From the IMG/VR virus record IMGVR_UViG_3300037246_001060, positions 1-43,521 of that record: a stretch of 43,521 bases of DNA; one strand, given 5' to 3'. The notes under the pieces were generated by a model. That model ran no database searches and was not told the origin of the DNA. It was given only the letters and a program-made list of their open reading frames with translations. Below are positions 25,092 to 31,798 of the stretch, in pieces (positions within the stretch are counted from its first letter, which is position 1; each line of letters opens with the position of its first letter). The translations under genes were made by a program, and so were the position numbers. The stretch is from a virus.

Positions 25092-25514
25092 ATGAATGAA
25101 GCACTAGCAGAGAAGCAACGCAAGCTATCAGCGTTCATAGACCAGAACGTATACACTTGTCAATCAAGTCTTATTGACGCGCTACTGGCTAATCAAGAAG
25201 TACCGGAAGTAGAATGGGAAGGCATAGAGAACCTCTACCCACTATTTGAGAAGGACGGCAACGTCGGAACTTGTGGCGGGTGTGAAACAGAAGAAGTAGA
25301 GCGCAACGAAAACGATGACTGCGCAGACTGTGTTGGGGCGCAAGAGATTTTTGAGTGGTGGATCTGTTCAAGCTGGCTTGTTGAGAAGCTCCGCGCAATG
25401 GGGGAGCCGATACTTGATACCGATTACGGTACATGGTGGGGCCGCACGACTACAGGTCAGGCAATCTCTCTGGACTATGTAATCGAAAAGATATACGACG
25501 AGCTTAATAAATAG
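25092..25514 (+). CDS. Acidic Cys-containing hypothetical early protein
   Basis: 140 residues from ATG 25092, preceded by AAGGAGAAAACCAAA. The central part has GTCGGCETEEVERNENDDCA and a second CxxC (DCADCVGA), suggesting a metal site, and the C-terminus contains DTDYGTWWGRTTTGQAISLD. That C-terminal pattern ('YGTWWGRTTTGQAI') is one I recognise loosely from small phage proteins. Role unknown. Confidence 0.55.
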   Translation: MNEALAEKQRKLSAFIDQNVYTCQSSLIDALLANQEVPEVEWEGIENLYPLFEKDGNVGTCGGCETEEVERNENDDCADCVGAQEIFEWWICSSWLVEKLRAMGEPILDTDYGTWWGRTTTGQAISLDYVIEKIYDELNK

Positions 25515-25545
25515 CGCAGCACAAAACCAAAAAGGAGCACGACCA

Positions 25546-25767
25546 ATGGCAAGAAAGATAAGCAAAAAATACAAGGCGGGGCCACCACGAAAAACACATT
25601 CAATCACGGTTGAGCCGGACGTATTAATACTTTGTTCCGGCCCTTTCAGTGGGGCCAGTAAATATAAACTGTTTGACGGCGAGCGCGAATACTTCGAGCG
25701 CATAGCAGAGGAGCACCCCGAACTTTTCGGCGGCAGGTTAACAATAACAGACTCCGTTACCACCTAA
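25546..25767 (+). CDS. Small basic hypothetical protein
   Basis: 73 residues; AAAGGAGCACGACCA before the ATG is the repeated ribosome-site phrase of this operon. Basic N-terminus MARKISKKYKAGPPRKTHSI and a more acidic, glycine-containing C-terminus. No known family. Ends 19 bp before the next gene. Confidence 0.5.
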   Translation: MARKISKKYKAGPPRKTHSITVEPDVLILCSGPFSGASKYKLFDGEREYFERIAEEHPELFGGRLTITDSVTT

Positions 25768-25786
25768 TAAAAGAGAGGTAAACGTA

Positions 25787-25981
25787 ATGGCACGAAAGCG
25801 CACGACACAAGACGAGTTTAGGGTATACGTTGACTACGGCTGCGGCTTTGAAGAGGTCTGTTGCGAGGACACAATGGTCGAGGCGAAAGAGCGTCTCATG
25901 GAGTATCGACAGAATGACAAGGCAGGCTTCAGGTTTATGGTTAAAAAGGTGCGTGTACCTCTTGGAGAGGTAAGAGACTAA
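25787..25981 (+). CDS. Small hypothetical protein
   Basis: 64 residues, start MARKRTTQDEFRVYVDYGCG after AAGAGAGGTAAACGTA. Contains a strand-helix layout (VCCEDTMVEAKERLMEYRQN) reminiscent of small host-takeover proteins. The gene is in the same early transcript. Not recognised. Confidence 0.5.
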   Translation: MARKRTTQDEFRVYVDYGCGFEEVCCEDTMVEAKERLMEYRQNDKAGFRFMVKKVRVPLGEVRD

Positions 25982-26023
25982 TAGATAAGGTGCAAACGAA
26001 CAAATAGAAAGGAAAGTAAGACA

Positions 26024-26347
26024 ATGTGCAAAATAACACAAGGCGAATGGAAAGCCGGGGGAGTATCGATGCTACAAGAAACCTTTATCGGGCCTTACGT
26101 CGAAATACATTCTTCCGGCTGGCTCGCCCCCGGCTTGGTGGCTTTTGTAGCAGGACGCACGGCAGAAGAAGCAGTGGCGAACGCACGACTTGTAGCGAGT
26201 GCGCCAAAGCTGCTCGACGCCTGCAAAACCGCTAAAGAGTGGCTCGACAAATTTTCCGACGACGAACCTATTTGGGAAGAAGTACCAGCCGCAGACATAG
26301 CCACCATCTTACATGAACTTATCAGAGGCGCAGAGAAAGGAGAGTAA
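26024..26347 (+). CDS. Conserved small phage protein, 'EA-domain' type
   Basis: 107 residues. The middle HSSGWLAPGLVAFVAGRTAE followed by EAVANARLVASAPKLLDACK is a recurrent phage motif ('NARLIAAAPELLEAC') found in small proteins of many tailed phages, function unknown. AAAGGAAAGTAAGACA precedes the ATG. C-terminal helix ATILHELIRGAEKGE overlaps none. Confidence 0.65.
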   Translation: MCKITQGEWKAGGVSMLQETFIGPYVEIHSSGWLAPGLVAFVAGRTAEEAVANARLVASAPKLLDACKTAKEWLDKFSDDEPIWEEVPAADIATILHELIRGAEKGE

Positions 26348-26351
26348 GACA

Positions 26352-26510
26352 ATGACAGACCCGTTTGCCGTCTTACTTAAGGCATTAAAAGAGACCGTAA
26401 CCGCCCTGCAAAAAAAGGGCGACTTGAGCGAACCCGAACAGAGACTTATGGACGAGTTTCAGAAGGCAATAGACAGCTACGAGGAAGGAGAGAAAAAGCA
26501 TGGCGAGTGA
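26352..26510 (+). CDS. Small helical protein
   Basis: 52 residues from ATG 26352 (AAAGGAGAGTAAGACA upstream). Helical and charged: MTDPFAVLLKALKETVTALQ, ending EEGEKKHGE. It overlaps the next gene start at 26500. Possibly a coiled-coil partner protein. Not recognised. Confidence 0.5.
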   Translation: MTDPFAVLLKALKETVTALQKKGDLSEPEQRLMDEFQKAIDSYEEGEKKHGE

Positions 26511-26898
26511 CGATGCACCGAAAGTAATAAGCATCAAAGGCCGCAAGCCCAAGACCGACAAGCTCAAGATAGAAATAGTAAACAGGTACGCGAAGAAGTG
26601 CCAGCACCGTCGAGTCGTAATCAATGAAGATATGCGTAATGTTACCTGCAAGAAGTGCGGCGAGGCGGTTGACCCTGTATGGCTGTTACTTGAGTGGGTT
26701 AAGGAAGATCAACGCTTCAAGGCAGAAACCGGAGCAAGGCGGAGCTTCTTGAAAGAACTGCGCCAGCACGGAATGACTAAGGCGAGGAAGGAGTACACCT
26801 GTTGCTTGTGCGACTCTACCATCAAAAACGGGCACAGGTATTATAGAAAAAGCTGGAATAAAACATGTCGTATGTGTGTTGAGCACAGAGAGGTATAA
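26500..26898 (+). CDS. Zinc-finger protein with two Cys clusters
   Basis: 132 residues. One cluster is KKCQHRRVVINEDMRNVTCK then KCGEAVDP (C-x-H...CxxC); another is YTCCLCDSTIKNGHRYYRKS with later TCRMCVEH. This gives two putative zinc sites with a basic linker (FKAETGARRSFLKELRQHGM). Possibly nucleic-acid binding. The ATG lies inside the end of the preceding gene, so coupling is likely. Confidence 0.55.
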   Translation: MASDDAPKVISIKGRKPKTDKLKIEIVNRYAKKCQHRRVVINEDMRNVTCKKCGEAVDPVWLLLEWVKEDQRFKAETGARRSFLKELRQHGMTKARKEYTCCLCDSTIKNGHRYYRKSWNKTCRMCVEHREV

Positions 26899-26904
26899 AA
26901 AAAT

Positions 26905-27198
26905 ATGGCGAAAATAAAACTGGTCACCCTGACTTGTTGCAGGTGCGGCCACGAGTGGATACCTACGCAGCCCGTAGTCAATACTTGTGTTAATTGCAAG
27001 TCTATCTATTGGGAAAAGCCAAGGGAGAAGGGAGAGAAGGCACGACCTGCCAAAAGGGTCAAGGTGGTAACGCTGCGCTGCGTCAAGTGCCTTTACTCTT
27101 GGACACCGAGAACAGAAGAGGTGGACAAATGCCCGAACTGCAAAACGGAATACTGGCAAAAGCCGAAGGTGCGAAAAGTGAAGGCGGCGGAGAGGTAA
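26905..27198 (+). CDS. Double zinc-ribbon protein
   Basis: 97 residues made of two similar ribbon units: LTCCRCGHEWIPTQPVVNTC with VNCKSIYWEKPR, then LRCVKCLYSWTPRTEEVDKC with PNCKTEYWQKP. Each unit carries CxxC...CxxC and a Tyr-Trp pair. Internal duplication is plain. It ends 18 bp from the convergent methyltransferase gene. Likely a nucleic acid- or protein-binding adaptor. Confidence 0.65.
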   Translation: MAKIKLVTLTCCRCGHEWIPTQPVVNTCVNCKSIYWEKPREKGEKARPAKRVKVVTLRCVKCLYSWTPRTEEVDKCPNCKTEYWQKPKVRKVKAAER

Positions 27199-27215
27199 GG
27201 TGCAAACGGTAGAGT

Positions 27216-28085
27216 TCAGGCCGTCCTAAAGAGTTTTGGCAACGGTTTCCATGCCACACCAAAAAGGTTACGGTGAAAATACTCTCTCTTTGAAAAAAAC
27301 AACCTGCGAAAAAAGTTAGAGTTCAACTCGTAAAGATTTGCCGTCTTCATTGTAAGGACAACAAGACCCGAAGTATTGATCAGGTGGGCGAGGTGGTCTG
27401 TAGTCAGCAGATTGCAATGTGCATCATTGATAATGCGCTCGGCTTGCTTCCTTCCTACGAGGCGGTGATAACGGCTTACGGCTCTCTTGAACTTCCGTTC
27501 TCCGTGTATAGTAAAAGGCACAAGCGGCAAGAGACGTACAGTAGACTTCCATCCCCTACTGTGGAAGAGATAGTCATACTTAGTAGGGCAAGTGTGGAAC
27601 ATCATGTAGCCACCAGCCTTGAGCCACCTGTAGCAGTTATTGAGAGCCTTTATGAGTAATTCTTCATGCAAGTGCTCGAAAATATCCTCTGCCATTATCA
27701 CATCAAAAGAACCCTCTTCAAAAAGCGAGGCGTCTGACACGTCGCCCTGTAGAAACTTGGGTCGATTCTCTTTAAGGACACGAGCGGCTAAAACGCGAGC
27801 CGCCTCTATTGCGTGGTCGCTCAAATCTACACCTACGGTCTTCCAACCACGAGACGCCATTTCAATAGCATAAGTTCCTATGTTACATCCCAAATCAAGA
27901 AAAACACTACCAGTGTTTAAGTCGAGTTTCTCAATTATCTCATCGCAAAAAAGCTGCTGCTTTATTTTCCAGTTGCATATATTGTGGGTATCTATGTTGC
28001 GGAGCAGAAACTTTTTCGTTTGACCAAGTGAATATGCTTCCGAGTATATATTTGCAAAATCGTAATTTTGTGGCTTCTCTCTCAT
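27216..28085 (-). CDS. Class I SAM-dependent methyltransferase
   Basis: 289 residues from ATG 28085, with GGAGTAAATACT upstream; the longer frame to 28127 is less likely. Motif I is seen at VFLDLGCNIGTYAIEMASRG near residue 60, the acidic loop follows at KTVGVDLSDHAIEAARVL, and later FDVIMAEDIFEHLHEELLIK resembles UbiG-like methyltransferases. The C-terminal part is basic (FFRRLFFSKREYFHRNLFGV). Substrate unknown; glycan, lipid or small-molecule targets are possible. It lies at the end of the accessory operon and looks like a cargo gene. Confidence 0.75.
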   Translation of the reverse strand: MREKPQNYDFANIYSEAYSLGQTKKFLLRNIDTHNICNWKIKQQLFCDEIIEKLDLNTGSVFLDLGCNIGTYAIEMASRGWKTVGVDLSDHAIEAARVLAARVLKENRPKFLQGDVSDASLFEEGSFDVIMAEDIFEHLHEELLIKALNNCYRWLKAGGYMMFHTCPTKYDYLFHSRGWKSTVRLLPLVPFTIHGERKFKRAVSRYHRLVGRKQAERIINDAHCNLLTTDHLAHLINTSGLVVLTMKTANLYELNSNFFRRLFFSKREYFHRNLFGVAWKPLPKLFRTA

Positions 28086-28112
28086 AGTATTTACTCCACT
28101 ACTAATGGTTGT

Positions 28113-28184
28113 GGCGAGCAAGACCAAGGCCCGTAGCTTCCTGAGTTATGTCAGGCACGGTCGTCCTTTTCAATCTTGCTCGCC
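28113..28184. repeat. 11-bp inverted repeat enclosing a small stem-loop
   Basis: GGCGAGCAAGA (28113-28123) is exactly complementary to TCTTGCTCGCC (28174-28184). Inside is a second stem CCTGA/TCAGG (28140-28144 and 28151-28155). The 72-nt length and nested stems recall a tRNA, but there is no T-arm (TTC loop) and the D-arm does not form. It lies between the small gene at 28192 and the methyltransferase. Confidence 0.5.
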
Positions 28185-28191
28185 CCTGTCC

Positions 28192-28335
28192 TCAGTTTAA
28201 GGTCTCAAGCAAAATATCAATCTCATCCCGAAGCCACTGCAAGTCTTCTGCTGTCTTCTCCCTTGAGACCGACGTATCAGAGAAAACGTCGTTGATAGCC
28301 GCAAGAGCTATCCTTGCTTTAGTTTCTACACTCAC
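28192..28335 (-). CDS. Small helical protein (47 residues, GTG start)
   Basis: GTG 28335 follows GAGGGTAATATAAA. It encodes (M)SVETKARIALAAINDVFS then DTSVSREKTAEDLQWLRDEI and ends DILLETLN: two amphipathic helices. The gene follows the zinc protein at 28348 by 12 bp. Function unknown, but codon use and ribosome site look genuine. Confidence 0.55.
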   Translation of the reverse strand: MSVETKARIALAAINDVFSDTSVSREKTAEDLQWLRDEIDILLETLN

Positions 28336-28347
28336 TTTATATTACCC

Positions 28348-28533
28348 TCACTTTCGTTTGTCATCGCTTGTGCCCCACTCAGGATTATCGCACCGACACG
28401 ACTCATAATGTTTATCGCACTTAAGGCATTTTCTATAAATCAACACATTGCTATCTACCAAAGAAGCCAGTCGCTCTTCCATGTCCCCGCAAGTACAACT
28501 CCCGATGCTGTTATTACATTTCATGCAGTACAT
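28348..28533 (-). CDS. Small zinc-finger protein
   Basis: 61 residues with duplicated cysteine units: MYCMKCNNSIGSCTCGDMEE and later YRKCLKCDKHYESCRCDNPE, each CxxC...CxC. Overlaps the DUF4326-like gene upstream (28514). Probably binds two zincs; nothing else is known. Confidence 0.6.
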   Translation of the reverse strand: MYCMKCNNSIGSCTCGDMEERLASLVDSNVLIYRKCLKCDKHYESCRCDNPEWGTSDDKRK

Positions 28534-28786
28534 TCGCAGACCCCTCTATAATTTCTACAAGCACATCACCGTGGCAAGGTTTAGGCTTACACCAACAACC
28601 CAAAACCTTACCTCTTAATTCATGCAAGGCGTTCATAAGTTCCGGCTGGAACCCTAACCACGAACGGTACTTGTCTACTACCGCTTCCCGTGTGCCGTCC
28701 TTGCCTATCTTGAAAGGGTTACCCCACTTGGAGCCGCGCCCTATGTAGACATCGTAAGACTCTTTTTTGCAGTGGACAACTTTCAA
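28514..28786 (-). CDS. DUF4326-like protein
   Basis: 90 residues from TTG 28786, which overlaps the upstream stop as TTGA and follows GGGAGCAGGA. Motifs DVYIGRGSKWGNPFKIGKDG and GKVLGCWCKPKPCHGDVLVE are the signature of the DUF4326 family, found in phages and plasmids. Function is not established. Conserved Gly, Cys and His suggest a nucleotide or metal site. Confidence 0.75.
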   Translation of the reverse strand: MKVVHCKKESYDVYIGRGSKWGNPFKIGKDGTREAVVDKYRSWLGFQPELMNALHELRGKVLGCWCKPKPCHGDVLVEIIEGSANVLHEM

Positions 28787-29025
28787 TCCTGCTCCCCTGC
28801 CTGCACAACCCTTATATTGAGCCTCTTTATTTCTTTCTGGAATCTCTCATAGTCCTTAATAGTAAACCTCAAAGAATCCTGAAAACCACTGTGCATCACA
28901 ATCTTGACAATCATAACGCCACAAGTATCTGCGGCAAGATGCTCCCAGCTTGCGCGATAAAAAGCAAGTTGGTGTAGGTCTATCCCTTCCGAATAATTGT
29001 CCGGCCCGTGTTCCAGTATAAACAT
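28783..29025 (-). CDS. Hypothetical protein
   Basis: 80 residues starting MFILEHGPDNYSEGIDLHQL, with AAGGAACGAAAA before ATG 29025. The C-terminal segment FTIKDYERFQKEIKRLNIRV is helical. The gene starts 17 bp after the end of the first repeat array, so it is read downstream of it. Not recognised. Confidence 0.5.
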   Translation of the reverse strand: MFILEHGPDNYSEGIDLHQLAFYRASWEHLAADTCGVMIVKIVMHSGFQDSLRFTIKDYERFQKEIKRLNIRVVQAGEQD

Positions 29026-29040
29026 TTTTCGTTCCTTTTT

Positions 29041-29169
29041 TTTTGCGCTCTGGCAATATGATGTGGTCGTTCTAATTGGCTCGCTTCTTTAGCTTGAAGT
29101 CGTCTGTCAACTTGGCTCGCTCGTCCTGAATGAAGCTGTCGTGATTCATGGCTAGTGCTTGGCTCGCGC
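29041..29169 (-). repeat. TIGR-like guide array 1a (3 units)
   Basis: Plus-strand edge blocks GGCTCGCT at 29078-29085 and 29114-29121, a half-preserved edge GGCTAGTG at 29150-29157 and a left-end edge TTTGCGCT at 29042-29049, all exactly 36 bp apart. An extra edge-like GGCTCGCG at 29161-29168 lies in the end of the upstream coding sequence. Loop blocks TGATGTGGTC, TGAAGTCGTC and TGAAGCTGTC lie midway. Variable 8-mers differ in every unit. Expected to be transcribed leftward with the operon; the strand is inferred. Confidence 0.75.
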
Positions 29170-29547
29170 ATCTATATCGAGACTTAACTTTATTATGCTC
29201 TTGTAGCTAGGATTGCTGGTACGGAGAATCGTCAACAACCTATCGACATAAATACTTTCGTCTCCGCGCAAGGGGCACACACTATCACCTACAACAATCG
29301 CCTTACCGACAACTTCAAAGCGCAACCCCTTTTCTGTCGGCTGCACCCCTTCGTCACTAATAAGCGAATCTAAAGTGACAGGGTAAAGTTTGACAAACTC
29401 TAAGAGTAAGTTCGACGGCATATTCCCTTTACGCTTATAATTGGAAAGAGCCTGCGGCGTAATGCCGAGCGCGTAAGCCAAGCGGGACGAATTTTTAAGC
29501 CCACTTGCCTCTAGCATTCTCTTTAACGTCTTCTCGTATTCCAGCAT
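29152..29547 (-). CDS. CI-like helix-turn-helix regulator
   Basis: 131 residues; AGGAGGGTAGG precedes ATG 29547, a very strong ribosome site. N-terminal HTH: LKRMLEASGLKNSSRLAYAL then GITPQALSNYKRKGNMPSNL (about residues 8-47), the phage CI-repressor N-terminal pattern. The C-terminus lacks a clear Ser/Lys protease site and ends DIDARAKH. It lies between two repeat arrays, and its last codons and TAG stop overlap edge blocks of array 1a. It may regulate the Tas operon or be a second repressor. Confidence 0.7.
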   Translation of the reverse strand: MLEYEKTLKRMLEASGLKNSSRLAYALGITPQALSNYKRKGNMPSNLLLEFVKLYPVTLDSLISDEGVQPTEKGLRFEVVGKAIVVGDSVCPLRGDESIYVDRLLTILRTSNPSYKSIIKLSLDIDARAKH

Positions 29548-29570
29548 CCTACCCTCCTATGCTTCTTTTC

Positions 29571-29904
29571 CATTTCGCTCTTGCGTTTTGATGTAGTCTC
29601 TCTATGTGGCTCGCTTCCCAGCAGTGTAGTAGTCACTCCGTTTGGCTCGCTCATGCTTCCTGAAGTATTCATGCTAATTGGCTCGCTTTAGACCTATGTA
29701 GTAATCTCGCCCGGTGGCTCGCTCAGGGTTTTTGAAGTTGTCGCCCCTACATGGCTCGCTCTTGTTAGGTGATATTGTCTATCCTTTTGGCTCGCTTATG
29801 ATGTCTGAAGTTATCTTGATGTATGGCTCGCTCTAAAGGGATGAAGTATTCCTGTTAATTGGCTCGCTATATTCTCATGATGTTGTCTCGGTAATGGCTC
29901 GCTC
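29571..29904 (-). repeat. TIGR-like guide array 1b (9 units)
   Basis: Ten edge blocks start at 29572 (decayed, ATTTCGCT), 29608, 29644, 29680, 29716, 29753, 29789, 29825, 29861 and 29896; spacings are 36 bp except one 37 and one 35. Between edges lie TGAWGTWRTC-type loop blocks flanked by two variable segments of 8 nt, for example TTGTTAGG / ATCCTTTT pairs. The array begins at the base next to the tas stop codon and ends 25 bp before the HTH gene start. It matches the TIGR layout: edge, spacer, loop, spacer, 36 nt per unit. Confidence 0.85.
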
Positions 29905-30786
29905 TCATGGATTGATGTCTTTATTCTTCTTGGCTTTAACTTTTTTCTTGGCTTTAGCTTTAGGGGCCTTTGCTTTTGGTGCTTCCGGCGGCTCTATCTT
30001 GTGCGCGTGTCCGAGGTGCGAGAAGCAGTAAGGCTCCGGCGGCTTCTTTCCATATTCGAGTTCGTACATCTTCTCATGAAGGTGACTCAGGAAGAGCTTG
30101 ACGGCATACCTCTTCGCCCGTGCGTGGATATGCGCCGGGGGCAACTTACCCTGAATGTATGCTTTGTAAGCGTCCGTCGTCTTGCCTATTTTCTTCTCTA
30201 ATGCTTTGTCGGCCTGTTCCTTTAACTCCCCTGCTTCATTCCGTGAAATCTCCCAATCCTTACGCGCAATATAAACCTTGCCGTAAAAATCAGCCTCAAG
30301 CCCGGACACCTTTACGAACGACTCCCCTATCTTCCAGCACAGAACCTTCAGGTTCGCATTCCAAGGTCTCTTCGTTTTCTTCTCCCAAATTGCGGAAGGA
30401 TCAAGCCCTGCATATCTCCACACAGAGCCTACAGTCGGAGCCTTGGTTATATCTATGTGCGCCAGAAGTCCAGCAGCAATGACAGGACCAATACCAGAGA
30501 TACTCTTCGCCCATATACCAATAGGGTGATGATCGGTGTAGACATCGAGCACCCTCTTTATGTTATTCTCAAGAGACCTATGCTGTCCTGCAAACCACTC
30601 CAACAACCTGTTCGGCTCTTCTGTACTGCCTATCTGATTCGTAGAAGCCTTACGGTTTTCCTGTATGGTATAATAAAGGTCTACCAGATACCGTGCCTCG
30701 TTAGGATCAAGAGTCTTTGCTGCTTCTCTAAGGTCTTTGTTGAGTCTTGCTATTAGCTCAAGACTACTGTCTTCCTTCTTTGACAT
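29905..30786 (-). CDS. tas: Tas protein, Nop-domain RNA-guided DNA-binding protein (TasA-like)
   Basis: 293 residues. The core has GIGPVIAAGLLAHI at 98-111 and RYAGLDPS at 124-131, the HhH-type pattern shared by the C-terminal domain of IS110 transposases and Nop-like domains, then HARAKRYAVKLFLSHLHEKM at 221-240. The N-terminal 90 residues are helical (NEARYLVDLYYTIQENRKAS). A Lys/Ala-rich tail (270-288) would aid RNA or DNA binding. There is no RuvC/DEDD domain and no HNH, so it is not an active IS110 transposase; it fits Nop-only members of the TIGR-associated (Tas) family. The adjacent 36-bp arrays are the expected guide source. Expected action: tigRNA-guided DNA binding without cleavage. 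Confidence 0.8.
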   Translation of the reverse strand: MSKKEDSSLELIARLNKDLREAAKTLDPNEARYLVDLYYTIQENRKASTNQIGSTEEPNRLLEWFAGQHRSLENNIKRVLDVYTDHHPIGIWAKSISGIGPVIAAGLLAHIDITKAPTVGSVWRYAGLDPSAIWEKKTKRPWNANLKVLCWKIGESFVKVSGLEADFYGKVYIARKDWEISRNEAGELKEQADKALEKKIGKTTDAYKAYIQGKLPPAHIHARAKRYAVKLFLSHLHEKMYELEYGKKPPEPYCFSHLGHAHKIEPPEAPKAKAPKAKAKKKVKAKKNKDINP

Positions 30787-30806
30787 CTTGTGCGCCCCCC
30801 TTGATA

Positions 30807-31025
30807 TTAATGAACCCTTCCCTGTTCTATCCCCTTCAAAGAGACCCTTATCTTCGTCCCCTCGTCCTCTGCATCGCCAGTAGCACGAACCACCACGCTC
30901 AAGCTATCCAGCAATTCTGACATCGCAACCTGTAGAACCTCCTGTTTATTCTCAGCCTCAATCTCAACGCATAACTCCTGCTCCGGGGCTATCCCGAAAC
31001 AAAACCTAACCTCATATTTTTTCAT
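30807..31025 (-). CDS. Small hypothetical protein upstream of tas
   Basis: 72 residues, MKKYEVRFCFGIAPEQELCV then EIEAENKQEVLQVAMSELLD. A small alpha/beta fold. The start overlaps the upstream stop as ATGA, and tas follows 20 bp later, so the three genes form one operon. It is unclear whether it takes part in guide function. Confidence 0.5.
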   Translation of the reverse strand: MKKYEVRFCFGIAPEQELCVEIEAENKQEVLQVAMSELLDSLSVVVRATGDAEDEGTKIRVSLKGIEQGRVH

Positions 31026-31396
31026 AAAGTCTCTCCCGAAAACCTTCTCTTCCTTTTCGGAACGTAGTTAACAAGACACGGCAAGCAAATTTTGACATCG
31101 CCAGCTTCACGCAGAGATAAAAACTTTTTTTCGCAGATCACACAAACCTCGGTCGTACCATTCGCTAAATCCTCAGTCGCCGCTATTATCTTCTTTGAAA
31201 TGTGACCCAGCATGGTTTTGGAAAAACCTTCGGGGTCGTCCCTTGCGGTCGTGTGCATCATTATATGAGCTATCGCCGTTGTAACAATACTCATAATTGC
31301 GTCTGGTTCTAGGTCAAGAAGTCGCACGAGAATGTAATATTCATCCGGGCTTTTCCTTAACTTCTCACTCAAACTCTCGTTGCTTTCAGTGCACAT
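31022..31396 (-). CDS. Hypothetical protein with CxxC pairs, first gene of the tas operon
   Basis: 124 residues from ATG 31396, preceded by AGAGGGGGACT. The N-terminal two thirds are helical (LVRLLDLEPDAIMSIVTTAI). The C-terminal EVCVICEKKFLSLREAGDVK with CLPC forms a zinc ribbon. It is the first gene after a putative leftward promoter. No known family. Confidence 0.5.
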   Translation of the reverse strand: MCTESNESLSEKLRKSPDEYYILVRLLDLEPDAIMSIVTTAIAHIMMHTTARDDPEGFSKTMLGHISKKIIAATEDLANGTTEVCVICEKKFLSLREAGDVKICLPCLVNYVPKRKRRFSGETL

Positions 31397-31425
31397 AGTC
31401 CCCCTCTGTCCTTTTTACTAAGATT

Positions 31426-31454
31426 AATATACTACGTATTCGTTACATATGCAA
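31426..31454 (-). promoter_or_regulatory. Putative leftward promoter of the tas operon
   Basis: On the minus strand TTGCAT (31454-31449), 17-bp spacer, TATATT (31431-31426). The -10 matches five of six consensus bases, the -35 is moderate. It is back-to-back with the rightward promoter at 31463. Transcription would read 31396, 30807, tas, both arrays and onward. Confidence 0.45.
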
Positions 31455-31462
31455 AATAACTG

Positions 31463-31491
31463 TTGACACAACTGATTTAGTATAATATAGT
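31463..31491 (+). promoter_or_regulatory. Strong rightward promoter
   Basis: TTGACA (31463-31468), 17-bp spacer, TATAGT (31486-31491), reading to the single small gene at 31564. An alternative TATAAT at 31481-31486 would leave only 12 bp. Followed by a 72-bp leader and a GGAGG ribosome site. Confidence 0.7.
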
Positions 31492-31563
31492 ACAGACAAA
31501 TGGGAATACTTGCAGTCTGTCTGTAATGCAACACAAATGGGAATGGGATGGAGGACAACAATA

Positions 31564-31758
31564 ATGTCAAAGAAAAAAGAACCAACACCACCAGCGACCT
31601 ACGGGACCTATAGAGACTGCCCTATCATTAGCCTACCAGTAGAGGGCACTGACAGGCGACTGGCCTTCGGTTTCCGAAAAGCTCAAGCTGTCATTCAACA
31701 CATCAAGGAAATTAAAACATTTGTACGAAAGCACGAAAAAGAACATTCAACCAAATGA
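31564..31758 (+). CDS. Small monocistronic protein, unknown
   Basis: 64 residues, MSKKKEPTPPATYGTYRDCP at the start, and later DRRLAFGFRKAQAVIQHIKE. It has its own promoter and an intrinsic terminator at its 3' end, an island in a minus-strand region. This is the organisation of a cargo gene expressed in the lysogen. The N-terminus is basic and Pro-rich, the rest forms a helix. Function unknown. Confidence 0.6.
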   Translation: MSKKKEPTPPATYGTYRDCPIISLPVEGTDRRLAFGFRKAQAVIQHIKEIKTFVRKHEKEHSTK

Positions 31759-31761
31759 TTT

Positions 31762-31793
31762 AAAAAAGGGGGGGCTTCGGCTCCCCTCTTTTG
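31762..31793. terminator. Intrinsic terminator
   Basis: A G-rich arm and CTCCCC arm around a TTCG tetraloop (GGGGC-TTCG-GCTCCCC), flanked by A6 on the left and TCTTTT on the right. It ends the plus-strand gene at 31758 and can also work leftward for 31799-32158. Confidence 0.8.
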
Positions 31794-31798
31794 TGCTC

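Noticed and set aside
28113-28184. tRNA gene
   Set aside because: Length and acceptor-like stem fit, but no D-arm, no T-loop consensus and a 6-nt central loop.
29571-29904. CRISPR array
   Set aside because: The conserved blocks are only about 10 nt, there are two different blocks per 36-bp unit, and variable parts are 8 nt; no cas genes are present. This is not CRISPR architecture.
29905-30786. IS110 transposase
   Set aside because: Only the C-terminal-type core is present; the N-terminal DEDD/RuvC-like catalytic domain is absent, and there are no element ends.
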